DNA of 64,000 nucleotides. Source: Mariannaea sp. PMI_226 (lineage: Eukaryota; Ascomycota; Sordariomycetes; Hypocreales; Nectriaceae). The notes beneath the pieces were generated by a model, which made no database searches, was not told where the DNA came from, and saw only the letters and a list, made by a program, of their open reading frames with translations. Shown here one piece after another: positions 45,422 through 55,878 of the stretch (position 1 is the stretch's first letter; each line of letters starts with the position of its first letter). The DNA lies in contig JANFOG010000005.1 of the NCBI GenBank assembly GCA_024336345.1, positions 2,852,001-2,916,000 of the forward strand. The letters are read 5' to 3'. The translations under genes and the position numbers were made by a program.

Positions 45422-46416
45422 ATGACACCAAAACGGAGTCTTTCACCCGCCTCGGACCAAGCACCAAGTCCTAAACGCACGAAGGTCGATCCTCTCGAAC
45501 CAGAAACAAAGCCCTCATCACTCGAGGTCAGACCGGAAGCAACTGAATCGCGAATATTGACTCAGCACTCCCAAGTCAGGCTTGGAATTCAGCGATCAAT
45601 CGCCATGGTACTGAAGCACGATGGTTTCCAATCGGCAAGTCCTGAGGCACTAGAGGGCTTCACAGGAATGGTGGAAGCTTGTAAGCAGGATGCCTTGATA
45701 GTCCTATTGATCGCAAGATGCATCTAACCATGGAAATTGACCTTGCAGACATCGAAACATTAATCGAAGAAACCAAAGCGATCGCCCTCTCTTCTCGCCG
45801 CGAACACCCTATCCCAACGGACTTCGAGCATATGCTGCGGCGGCATAATATCCGCCCATCATCTCTAAAGCCTCACCTGAAACACCCTATACCCAAACAA
45901 CAACTGGTAGTAAAATATGCCGAATCGACACTTCAAGACAACGATGCATATACCGCTCTGCCACTCCTGGGTGAGGAACTCAGCGGACAACCCGACAAAG
46001 ATGAAAAGGAATACATTCCTTCATCCTTTCCCGAATTCCCGAGTAAGCATACTTACAAATTCACGCCACAAGAGGATACGAATGTGCGAGACCCCAAGAA
46101 GATTCGTGAAGAGGCTGCAAGGACTGCACAGCATGGCGAAGATGCACTCCGGCGCCTGGTACGAGCGTCCAAGATGCGCAAGCAAAAGGAGGTCAAGACA
46201 TTAGTGGAGCGCGATTCTTACGGCAAAGAGCGCTTCCGCCTATGGGAGGCGACAATGAAAAGATTCATGGGCACTGAGAGCAGAGGAGAGCGCAACAACG
46301 AACAAGTCGAGATTGCTGATCACAGCATGATTGTAAATGGTGAAGTTCTTTTCGCCCGCAAGGAGATCCCGCGTTTTGGTAAAAGATCAGGACTAGTGGG
46401 CAAGAAATCGAGTTGA
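45422..46416 (+). CDS. TAF8: TFIID subunit 8 (TAF8)
   Basis: Exons 45422-45680 and 45749-46416 (intron GTAAGC ... TTGCAG) encode 308 residues. After a basic, proline-rich start (KRSLSPASDQAPSPKRTK) comes the histone-fold half (LGIQRSIAMVLKHDGFQSAS, then ALEGFTGMVEAYIETLIEET). The TAF8-specific C-terminal domain contains YIPSSFPEFPSKHTYKFTP. This FPxFPxxHTY block is the signature of the Taf8 family and binds the TAF2/TAF10 sub-module of TFIID. The tail from ~200 to 308 is charged and helical. It is a general RNA polymerase II initiation factor, nuclear. The next gene downstream is on the same strand. Confidence 0.88.
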
Positions 46417-46981
46417 CAAAATCTGTGCGGTTCGGAGCCCGGAAGTCTAGGGAAGAATATACACGATACCCAGAATACATATGCATGACTCGGCGTTATA
46501 AGGGCGTTGATTTTGCGCCCTGAGATTTGGAGTTCTAATATTGAAAGTGGACTGGCAGCAGAAAGTGCCGCTATTATCAAGGCACTCTGGATGAAACAGG
46601 CATCTGAGGCAACCCTTAGAACAGCATAAGAAATTAATTCAATATAGGAACAGTGAAGTTTGTTGAGACTGGCCCTTTAGTTCGCGAGGCTGAGTTTCGG
46701 GCGTTGCGTGTACGTAGATACGGACCCAGTTTTCTCAGAGCGCTCTCTGCGACTGCCCCGCACAAGGCTGGGCAGCCCTGAACCTCTGAGGTACGTACCT
46801 CAGAAGGCAGAGCGGAGCCCCAACGTGCGGCCCTAATTTTTAACCCACACAAAAAATCACAATTTCATCGGCGGAGCTTCCAAGATCTGAACAGGCCTAG
46901 GTTTTGCAGAGTAGCCCTTGCCTCTGAAATTTTCCTTCTCTCACGCACCTTGATCCTCTGCATCCCCTCGTCACCGTTGCA
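46417..46981. promoter_or_regulatory. TAF8 3' region and RACK1 promoter
   Basis: 565 bp. A perfect 20-bp palindrome (46785-46804) lies about 180 bp before the RACK1 start codon, and the leader is pyrimidine-rich (TCTGAAATTTTCCTTCTCTC). No E-box was found in this promoter. Confidence 0.5.
46785..46804. promoter_or_regulatory. Perfect 20-bp palindrome
   Basis: The string TCTGAGGTACGTACCTCAGA is its own reverse complement. It could bind a dimeric factor or form a hairpin. The core GGTACGTACC also occurs near 43433, so it may be an extreme case of the GTACC-rich intergenic vocabulary. Confidence 0.6.
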
Positions 46982-48477
46982 ATGGCTGAACAATTGATCC
47001 TCAAGGGCACTCTCGAGGGCCACGTACGTGAACCCCTTCCCCTTCCTTCTCATGGGCGTCGTTGGTGGGAATCGGCAATGCTCCTTCACGTCTGGGCATG
47101 CCGTGACCCTTCGCGTCTCCAGAGTTGGATATTCAGGGCCACACTCCTTGATACTGACAGATATATATAGAATGGCTGGGTCACCAGCTTGGCCACCTCC
47201 ATGGAGAAGTACGTCGACCATCGCCCCGTCAAAATTTCCTTCGCTTCGACTCCCGTGTGATGGTGGGGGACAAACGACTGACTTGAATCCAGCCCCAACA
47301 TGCTCCTTTCTGGCTCCCGAGACAAGAGCCTGATCATCTGGAACCTCACTCGCGATGAGACCCAGTACGGCTACCCCAAGCGATCTCTCAAGGGTCACTC
47401 TCACATCGTCTCCGACTGTGTACGTTTCTCCGTCTTCGAATATGGAATATATTCCGATTTTGGTGGATAAGCGCTGATGGATATTTCGTTCGATACAGGT
47501 CATCTCTTCTGACGGTGCCTACGCTCTGTCCGCCTCTTGGGACAAGACCCTGCGCCTTTGGGAGCTTGCCACTGGCACCACCACCCGACGATTTGTCGGC
47601 CACACCAACGACGTTCTCTCCGTCTCCTTCTCTGCCGACAACCGACAGATCGTTTCTGGCTCTCGCGACCGCACCATCAAGCTCTGGAACACTCTTGGTG
47701 ACTGCAAGTACACCATCAGCGAGAAGGGCCACACTGAGTGGGTTTCTTGCGTCCGCTTCAGCCCCAACCCCCAGAACCCCGTCATTGTCTCCTCTGGCTG
47801 GGACAAGCTCGTCAAGGTATGTAAAAATCGCACAGGCTCTTTTCACCTCAAGAGCCCATGTATTCTTTGAATCTCTACATGATGTTTGCAAACCCAAGTA
47901 TTTGCTACTTCAGAGCCTGCCATCAACAGGCCATGAGACCAATAATCACCTATTGCCCTGACTTCAATCTTTCCACACTGTTTTACTTTCACTTGAGCTG
48001 CGCATTTTTTTACCATTTGAGAACACAAACTCTAATTCGGCGGTATCATAGGTTTGGGAGCTCTCGACCTGCAAGCTCCAGACTGACCACATTGGTCACA
48101 CCGGCTACATCAACACCGTCACCATCTCCCCCGATGGCTCTCTCTGCGCCTCCGGTGGCAAGGACGGTACCACCATGCTCTGGGACCTCAACGAGTCCAA
48201 GCACCTCTACTCCCTCAACGCCAACGACGAGATCCACGCTCTCGTCTTCTCCCCCAACCGATACTGGCTCTGCGCTGCTACCTCCAGCAGCATCATCATC
48301 TTCGACCTTGAGAAGAAGAGCAAGGTTGACGAGCTTAAGCCTGAGTTCACCGCCGTTGGCAAGAAGAGCCAAGAGCCCTACTGTGTCAGCCTGGCTTGGT
48401 CCGCTGATGGCCAGACCCTGTTTGCTGGTTACACTGACAACATCATCCGCGCCTGGGGTGTTATGTCGAGGGCATAA
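46982..48477 (+). CDS. CPC2: RACK1 / CPC2 ribosome-associated WD40 protein
   Basis: Five exons (46982-47023, 47171-47208, 47293-47419, 47499-47816, 48052-48477) encode 316 residues, the standard RACK1 length. It is a seven-bladed beta propeller with WD repeats, for example [55 protein letters not shown] and [14 protein letters not shown], and the last blade [18 protein letters not shown]1 binds the head of the 40S subunit near the mRNA exit. In Neurospora CPC2 and yeast Asc1 it influences cross-pathway amino-acid control and signalling. Codon choice is strongly C-ending, as in highly expressed fungal genes. The fourth intron (47817-48051, 235 nt) is much longer than the others and hosts a U24 snoRNA. 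Confidence 0.96.
47872..47968 (+). ncRNA. snR24: C/D box snoRNA U24 (snR24) inside RACK1 intron
   Basis: Within RACK1 intron 4: C box ATGATGT (47879-47885), a D'-side guide TATTTGCTACT (47899-47909) followed by TCAGA, a small hairpin GCCTG/CAGGC (47915-47931), a C'-like ATGAGA (47933-47938) and D box CTGA (47958-47961). TTGAA before the C box can pair with TTCAA after the D box. The guide is complementary to AGTAGCAAATA of 25S rRNA, the known U24 target that directs 2'-O-methylation. Yeast snR24 has the same guide, the same hairpin position and a similar ATGAGACA...CCAAT...ATCACC stretch, and it too lies in the intron of the RACK1 homologue ASC1 (from memory). The guide next to the D box differs from yeast. 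The exact ends are approximate. Confidence 0.87.
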
Positions 48478-49340
48478 ATGGCTGCTCTCCCCTAAAAAAA
48501 AGGTATTGATCATGGGGACGGAAGGCGAGCGGAAGAAGGTAGATCATTGGTGGGGCGTCAAATGGCTGGCTTCCTCGTTTGGTCTTTATTGATGCAAAGG
48601 AAGGGGGGGCACTCATATCTGACGAGGGCATGACGCATTTGCTGGCTAAGGCAGCCCCTGAAGGCACCGGGCATCATCCTTTTGTTCTCCAATAAAGAAC
48701 TCGAGTTTTAAAAAGAAATTCCGCATGACTGTTAGTGTGACTGAATCCCACATCTTGTTCCAACGTGAATCGAGAACACCGACTTTGATCTTGTCGACAA
48801 ATAAATCATGGTATTGGCGGCGATTTGCTGTCTAGGACATAATTCAGTGGCAATTTAATAAAACGTCTTGAGTGGAGTATATATCACGCCCTAGCCTGAC
48901 TATCAACTTGCGGGCATGACTTGGTAACATGATTCCAATCTGGGCGGATTAGATCATTTAAACGAGGGGGTATTTGCTATGTAGGAAGGTAACTAGGCAG
49001 CTTGCTTTATGATGGTAGTCCCAGTCGTACCTTTCAGATCCAAAGGTGCACAGGTGCACAAAGTCAACTTGAGATGAATTGGACAAATGCCAAGTGATAC
49101 AATTGAACTCTTTCATTCGCACAGAATTTTGCCCCGTCTTAGTCGCCATCCCAGTCTATGAGACTAAATTCACTCGATACTATACATAGATATGTGTCAG
49201 ACATATGTACAGACACACGCATCTTTACTGCAACTGCTAGTGCAACGATTTTGCCTGATTGAAATAGTGCAAAACGGCCTCCGGCAATCCGAGCCACTCA
49301 AAGCTGGTGTTACCGTCTCGCTTCCTTTGTATCTCTTGAA
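48478..49340. other. Intergenic, RACK1 to OST3 (convergent)
   Basis: An 863-bp tail-to-tail spacer. An A-tract (48495-48501) follows the RACK1 stop codon, and AATAAA-like words occur near 48692 and 48801. No gene recognised. Confidence 0.5.
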
Positions 49341-50504
49341 TTACATGAAGGGAGGAAGAGAAAATGGATAACCGCTGTTCTTGATACGAAAGATGCTGAG
49401 GAGAAAGCTGTAGATAAGGAAGAGGACACCTCCCCAGGCGATCACAGCCACTTGCTGAGTCTTAGAGTCCGAGATGCGGGGAACCTTCAGAGCCAACGAT
49501 ATGGCACAGAATGAAAGAACACCATCTAAGGTCGCGTTAGTCAACTTGCATAAGTCATGGTCAAGTGCGGAGCGGGTCATACAGAGGGCTGCGACGATCT
49601 GTGTTTCCAGACCAAACTGGCTCTGAAAGCCAGGGGCAACATAACTAACTCCTCCACGGCCGTCGCCAGCGACATATGGCACCTTGCGAATGTGATTGAA
49701 CATGTGCCCACTGGTGAAGAGGAGAATAGAGATGAGACTGATAGAGGCCCAAATGTTGCGGTTCTGAATGATGGGCAACAGCCAGCGGGAGGCAGTCACC
49801 AAGGCACTACCGATGCCAGCAATAAGAGTGAAAGAAACGACCCATCGCATCCAGTTGATCGGTCGCTTGACGGCAGGGTGGGGTCGGCCGGGGAGATGAC
49901 GGGAGACCCAAGTATGGATTTTCTCGGCGGAAGCGGCACTGCTCCTGGTCAGTATTACTGAAAGAGACGGAGCACACAGCTTGAAACTCACCCGCTGGTA
50001 AAGTCAAATCGAAGAGGTTCTTGGGCATCAACCGCGTGAGGGCCTTGTGTAGGCTGGAACAAAAGGAGGACTGGGGCAGTTTGAAGGCCAAGCTATTGCA
50101 AAGCTATCAGTATTGAGTTGACGAGGAAATTAACAAGTCGTACGTATACATACCGACATAAAAATCTCTCGGCCGTCGGCGAAATCCAAGGTGCCGTAGA
50201 GCATTCGCGACTCTCCAGATTTGTCGCCCTTTGCCCAGCTCTTGCCGAGCAGCTCCCATTCGGGCTGAAATTCACGGCAGAGCGCACAACCGAACCTCGT
50301 ATCCAGCGCAGTCAACAGAATAGCAACACTATAGTCCCTGGGTGTGGCAGTTAATGATTTGTAAGAGGCGTCGTTGAGCTTCATGGGTGAGGAGCTCAAC
50401 GACTTGCTGTGGAATCGGGTAAAGCTGTCGCCCGTGGACTTTTTGGCAGCTACAGCTCCTGTCGCCAACAGCAAGAGAGAAACGAGTGACTTGAAGAACC
50501 GCAT
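49341..50504 (-). CDS. OST3: Oligosaccharyltransferase subunit Ost3/Ost6
   Basis: Four exons (50504-50154, 50092-49992, 49944-49583, 49525-49341) give 332 residues. A signal peptide (MRFFKSLVSLLLLATGAVAA) leads into a lumenal thioredoxin-like domain with the redox motif C-A-L-C (TRFGCALCREFQPEW) and the cis-strand block LGLQTAPVLLLFQPTQGP. Four C-terminal transmembrane helices follow (for example WMRWVVSFTLIAGIGSALV and VAVIAWGGVLFLIYSFLL). Ost3/Ost6 holds glycoprotein substrates by mixed disulfides while the ER oligosaccharyltransferase adds N-glycans. Exon 3 has two acceptors 6 nt apart (CCAG, GAGCAG), both in frame. The last intron (49526-49582) is 57 nt, a multiple of three with no stop codon, so its retention would insert 19 residues. 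Confidence 0.92.
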
Positions 50505-51005
50505 TGTGAAGAGGAAGTACGAGGATGGTTGGAGAGAGGGTCAAGGATAGAAGAAAGTGGCCAATTGGCCTGCAAATTGTTGTATGGAAGTGCTCGATAT
50601 GTTCAGAATAGATCAATGGAGCTTAGTGGTGAAGCACAGGTGGCCTCTGAGCGCGGCTTGCGTGTGTCACCCGGAATTACCTAAGCACAAGCGCACGAGT
50701 AGAGTGACTGTATCCCCACTGGCCAAGAGGCAGATACAGTCACGTGAGGACGGCCCAGTCATTCCATGTCATTGTTGTCATATACTCGCGCTAACCAAGT
50801 TTAGTACCATGTTTATTTGCACCCAAAACACCGCTTGGAAGGTCAACCTTGAAGCTCGTCCATGCCACATCAACCTCCCCCATGCTTCTACATCCCTGAA
50901 CCCCACAGCAGCCTCTCTCATTCTATACTAGGCCTGCTATATATCAAGCTCTTCCTCTGGTAGGATATCCACCAACAACTTCCTCGGACATTACACTCGC
51001 TGAAA
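50505..51005. promoter_or_regulatory. Divergent upstream region OST3 / coiled-coil gene
   Basis: 501 bp between divergent start codons. It contains an E-box GTCACGTGA at 50739-50747. Confidence 0.45.
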
Positions 51006-52800
51006 ATGGGCGCGAAGGCGGCCGAGGTAAGGACATCCGTGTCTGATCAATGGAGTGCCCAGCATTGTGTTGACATAGCTACTTACAGCGCATGGCTCGC
51101 ATCAGCGATCTCTCATTGAGTCATCAGAGCAATGCCCATAAGATCGACCTAGTCAACCGGGACGAAGAGGCCCGTCGTCTCAAGTTGCGACTTCTGTCCC
51201 TCCGCGACGAAAATGCTTCCCTGAAGGACAAGTTGTCACAAAAAGATTCGCGCATCAGCCTCCTCTCACGGCAAGGGGAGGATTTTCGAACTGAGCTGAG
51301 CGAAGCAAGGGAAAAGTCAAAACTTCAGGATACACGGATTAAGAAGCAGTCGAACGAACTGGCGGCTCTCAAGGTGACATGCACAGTACTCCAAGAAGTG
51401 TATCTCTTAGCTAACAGCCCCGTCAGGCCGAATTAGAAGCTCTCAACGGCTCTATGGAGGATTCGAGCAAAGTGCTGCAAGAGAAATTTGCCCTGAATCG
51501 AGAACTGAATCGAATTCGACCGGAGATGGAACACTTGAAGTCACAACTGGCAAACCATCAAGTCGTAATTATCGAGAAGCACGAACTTGAGAGGCAACTG
51601 AACTCCCTTGAAGTTGAACTCGAAAATGAGAAGCGATCCAAACAACGGATACAACAGAAAATGGACAATGAGGCCGATGAGGGCCGGAAAGCACATCTGG
51701 ACGTGACCGAAAAGAAGTACGCCAATGAAAAGAAAGAATGGGAAAGAGAGAAAAAGAAATTCGAGAGCGAACTTCGAGAGATGGAGGGTGAGCGTGAGCA
51801 GTTGGAAGATCGGGTCTCAGGACTCAAATCGAAACTCAAGAGCGTACAAACAGAACTGAAGGAGACGCGGTCTGAGCTCGCAGGATGCCGTGAAGAACTC
51901 GAAGCCGCACGAAAGGTGTCCCGAACGGTTGATCGACCTAAGAAAGTGATGGCAGTAGAGAGCGAAGCTGCCCGCAAGCGGCGCCTAAACGATATCAGCA
52001 TGGAAGATATGAGCATTGGAACACCTGGGCCTGATTTGGCCGCCCAGAAACGACCACTTAAGAAGCGTGCTGCGGAATATGCTCTCGTCGGAGAGAAGTC
52101 TGCATTCTCTGTCACGCCTTTCCTGAGCAGAACAAAGGCTGTAGACGACGATTCTATCAATGTACCCTCTCCAACCGGCAAGCAAGTTGAATTTGCCGAG
52201 CCAGTTGCTGACCGGGAAGAAGAGGAGGATGAGGAAGAAGAGAACGGAGATGTCAGCGAAGAGCCACGAGCAAGGCATCAGATTTCCGAGGAGACGGTCG
52301 AAGTGAGAAAGGAGGAGTCAAAGAAGTCATCTCATGCCAAAGCATCAAAGCCGCGAGGTAGACCGCGAAAGGCTCTTGATGAAGCACCGACGCTCAAGAA
52401 GAATATGCCTAGCTCTTCAACACAACAGAAGATGCAGGGACTGAGCAAGCTTAGCGTGTTAGCCGAGGAATCGGAAGATGTTGAAGCGAACAAGGTGACG
52501 GCAAAGCGAGCCAAAAAAGGTCTAGAGTTGAAGACCAAGAATAACGACTCCAAGTTCGGTAACGACAGCTTTGGAGAAGCAGAGGGCCGAAAGAAAAAAC
52601 GCAAGATTCTTGCTGGCAGCAGTAAGACTCTGTTCGATGATGACGATGCCGAAGTGGCTCCAAGGCTGGCAAAGCCAAAGCTGGGCGTTGGTCGAAAACT
52701 GAAAGCACCTCTAGGAGGGGCATCTAACGCATTTGCTGGAAAGACATTCTCCCCTCTTAAGCGAGACAGACGAGGTGTTGGGGCAAGTTTTTTGGTATAA
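51006..52800 (+). CDS. Coiled-coil protein with AT-hook, unassigned
   Basis: Exons 51006-51026, 51089-51373 and 51427-52800 give 559 residues. I do not recognise the family. Residues ~20-300 are a nearly unbroken coiled coil rich in Glu/Lys/Arg/Leu (RDEEARRLKLRLLSLRDENA onward). Next comes an acidic stretch (EEEEDEEEEN), an AT-hook core RGRPRKA near residue 440, Lys-rich patches, and a compact C-terminal motif AGKTFSPLKRDRRGVGASF. The layout (dimeric coil, AT-hook, basic nuclear signals, short conserved tail) suggests a chromatin or kinetochore factor such as a monopolin-type (Lrs4/Mde4) or shugoshin-like protein, but this is inference. The intron phases (0,0) and GTAAGG/GTGACA donors are clean. 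The first exon is only seven codons. Confidence 0.8.
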
Positions 52801-53269
52801 GCATCATGAGAAGATTGGGATTATGGGCGGATTGGATGGGATAATGGTCAAGGGTATGGTTGCATTGGCGGCGTTGGGATTATTGATTATTTCGTCGTTT
52901 TTGGCATTCTGAAGAATTGAGATTCTAATTTTTCACACACACACTCTCTCTCTCTCTCAAAGGGACATCTCTCGAGCAGGCCCATGGGGTGTAGTCCTAA
53001 TTTTCAATATTCCGTTGAAAATGTGATCTCATTGTTGATAAACAATGGATATCATCATTCGCGTATGTACTGTACTACCCGATATTTTGCCCGTAGGTAC
53101 CCTATCCCCCCCATGCACGCACACGAGTACAAATCTTACTCTTTGATGGATTACCCTGCCAAAAAAAAAAAACGGTACAGGCCTTCAGTTCACCTACGCA
53201 TCCCCTAAAACCAGGAGAAAAATTAGAACTCTTTTCTCAGGTGCCTTTTTATTAGTTGTGCTCGGCCTG
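52801..53269. other. Intergenic, coiled-coil gene to MRM2
   Basis: A 469-bp spacer with a CA/CT dinucleotide run at 52934-52958, an A-tract at 53161-53170, and the promoter of MRM2. Confidence 0.5.
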
Positions 53270-54666
53270 ATGATGCTGCAACCAGTGGTACGCTTGGCGA
53301 GGGTTGCTTTGCATGTGTCCAGCCGGTCACACGCGTCTATACCCTTGTTTGAGATTCCCCAGTGCTTTTGCCGCTGCGCTTCGTCAACCTCGCGATGGAA
53401 GCAAAGGCAGGGAAAAGATGCGTTTGCTAGGGATGCAAAGGTTCAAGGACTGAAGAGTCGAGCGGCCTTCAAGTTGTTGGAAGTACAGTGCTAGGCCCGC
53501 GCCTGAATTTTGGTTCCCTTCGCTGACGTTGCATTGGAGATTGATGCCAAGTATAAGATCTTCAAAGGTCATGGGAGGACAGTCGTAGACTTGGTAAGTC
53601 TTTATCTTGAAGCACCTGGGATGACCTTGAGCCCTCTGGAAAACTCATTTTGAATATGTAGGGTTACGCCCCGGGAAGCTGGTCTCAGGTAACGTTTTCT
53701 TCCCAAGAATGCTTCCATCTAGTTAACCGGACTCATATATCATGATGTGTATAGGTTGCCATGGAGAGAACACGGCCCCATGGACGGGTGATTGGCATTG
53801 ATCTGATCCCAGCGCAGCCGCCGCGTGGTGTCACTACTTTTCAAGGTGACTTTCTCTCCCCTAACGTCCAGGCCTTGGTGAAGAACTTCATCATCGAGTC
53901 CCATCGAAGACAACCGCCGCCTCCGCCGCCTCCTCCAGACCAGGACTCCCAAGAAGATTTCAACGAGGAAGATGTTGACCGGCCGAGTTACCTGGACATG
54001 GAACGTCAATCTACGCCCTCATCTGAAGCATTGGAATCAAAAACGGGCACATTGCCTGAGCGTATTGTAGATGTTTGTCTTCCTTTCCCATTAAGCGTTC
54101 TCTTTATTCCTTCTTTTTGCCTGCTTACTGATAATGCAAAGGTCGTTTTAAGTGACATGTCAGCTCCCTGGGACCAAACTTCTGGTTTCAATGTGAACAC
54201 GATGAGTAATCCCTATAATAGGCTAATGAACACGAGTGGCAACAACTTTCGCGATCATGCGGGGAGTATGGTAGGTTCAAATGCTGAGTTAACTTGACGT
54301 GGATATACGCTAGTTTTAAAGAGGAGAGGGCACATTAGACAGTTGCTGATTCGTCTATTCTGCTGTTTTAGGACCTTTGCAATGCTGCGTTGAGATTTGC
54401 AAGCGACACCCTTCGTCCGGGCGGCCACTTCGTTTGCAAGTTCTATCAAGGCGCGGAGGATAAGCTGCTCGAAAAGAAACTGAGATCTTTGTTTACCAAA
54501 GTGTATAGAGAAAAACCTGAGTCTTCTAGAAAGGTTGGTGCTCGAGAAGCCTGAGAAATCATCAATGCAAAACTGACTTCGACTGCGTGGAAATCAGGAG
54601 AGCAAAGAGGCTTACTTTGTGGCATTGAGGCGGAAGCGGAATGTTACCGTAGATCTGGATTCATAA
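53270..54666 (+). CDS. MRM2: Mitochondrial 21S rRNA 2'-O-methyltransferase (Mrm2/RrmJ family)
   Basis: Seven exons (53270-53482, 53540-53593, 53662-53688, 53755-54072, 54142-54270, 54372-54533, 54598-54666), all phase 0, give 323 residues. The N-terminus MMLQPVVRLARVALHVSSRS is a mitochondrial presequence. Family blocks follow: KSRAAFKLLEIDAKYKIF (K of the K-D-K-E tetrad), the SAM-binding VVDLGYAPGSWSQVA, GRVIGIDLIP, VVLSDMSAPWD (the catalytic Asp) and GGHFVCKFYQG (catalytic Lys). Yeast Mrm2 methylates U2791 in the peptidyl-transferase centre of mitochondrial 21S rRNA. A ~50-residue insertion with eight consecutive prolines and an acidic Ser-rich run separates QGDFLSP from VVLSDM. It resembles nothing in bacterial RrmJ and probably loops out. 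Confidence 0.9.
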
Positions 54667-54958
54667 CGGCATTCAACCATACAACTCATTTCGTACGCAT
54701 GTACAACACATATCACAAGCACTTCTAAATACATTACTTGGCAGGGGAACAATATCATCACAAAGAGGAAGTGCAAGTAGTACTTGAATTAGATCAGGGC
54801 GGCAGCAATGCTCAAGAATTTCATTGTAGAATTTTGGGATACCTAGCCACGCCAATTCCATGCAATACCCATTCGCAAACCGAACTTGAATTTTGACCAG
54901 TCCCTGGTGACCTGATCGTACCGCCTCCAGAGGCTTATAATTTTCGTCATTAACCCGC

Positions 54959-55878
54959 TTAGACCTTGAAACCGCGCGAACGTCTGCGACCACGGGCACG
55001 CTCGAACTTGCGGCCCTTGGACTCGACGTAGGGCTTCTGGAATGGGGATTAGATATCGCATCGACAAGACATAGTCAGAAACACGCACCTTGTTGGAGTG
55101 AGGACCGAAGCCGAAGTGCTTGACAGCCTCGCGGCTGTTCTTGGGGCCACGGAGGATCAGGGTGTTGCTGCCAGTAGGGGCACGGAGAGCAAGCTGATCT
55201 AGGGTGATGGCCTCGCCGCCGGCAGCGGTGATACGGGCGCGGGCGGTGGCGGTGAATCGCAGGGCAGCGACAGTCACCTTGGGGAACTCCAGGAGGCGGT
55301 TGTCATCAGTGACGGTGCCGACAATGACGACGGTGCGCTTCTCGCCCTCCTTGTTGATGTTGGCAACAATGCGGGAGAGGGAGACGGGGGGGCGGTTGAT
55401 CTTGGACATGAACAGACGTCGGAGAACGACCTTGTTGAAGGAAGAGTCGGTTCGGCCTATAATTATTTGCCATTGAGATTAGTTGGCTGCTTTGTCCCCT
55501 CCAAGAAAGGGGAAGATGAAAAAAAAAAAAAATCCAACGGTGCGCTGTTCTTCATTTCTTCGAAGTCGCGACAATGGGAACAGGGGGAGAACACGTACGG
55601 GCCAGGAAGCGGTAAAGCTTCACCAAGAGCTTAAGGTAGACATTGTCGCTCTTGGGGGCAGTGCGGTGAGTGCCCTTGACGTGGTGGCGGTCGAGATCGA
55701 TACCTGTTTGGGTGAAGCCATCGTCAGCCAATTGATTCAAGCATGCTCAGAAGTCGGCCACTCTTTCTCGCGACGAAGCGCAAGATGGTGCCATTGGTTT
55801 CGCAGTGAGAGAGAGCCCGAGAGCCTCCTTACTACTCGCATACAGAGGCTGATTTTGGATGATTCTTCACGTACCCAT
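54959..55878 (-). CDS. RPL18: 60S ribosomal protein eL18
   Basis: Four exons (55878-55875, 55703-55599, 55456-55089, 55036-54959) give 184 residues. Exon 1 is just ATGG. The product opens [20 protein letters not shown] and contains [52 protein letters not shown] and [17 protein letters not shown]. It ends [19 protein letters not shown]. All are eL18 signatures. It is a structural large-subunit protein (archaeal L18e relative). Introns are 171, 142 and 52 nt. I looked for a C/D snoRNA in the two long ones and found no C box paired with a D box. An E-box (CCACGTGAT) lies 235 bp upstream of the start. Confidence 0.96.

Noticed and set aside
51006..52800. Calling the coiled-coil gene shugoshin or a monopolin subunit outright
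   Set aside because: General layout fits, but I cannot see the diagnostic shugoshin C-terminal motif or the Csm1 globular domain, so the name is withheld.
55457..55874. Possible C/D snoRNAs in the two long eL18 introns
   Set aside because: CTGA words occur, but there is no RTGATGA at a suitable distance and no guide complementarity that I can recognise.
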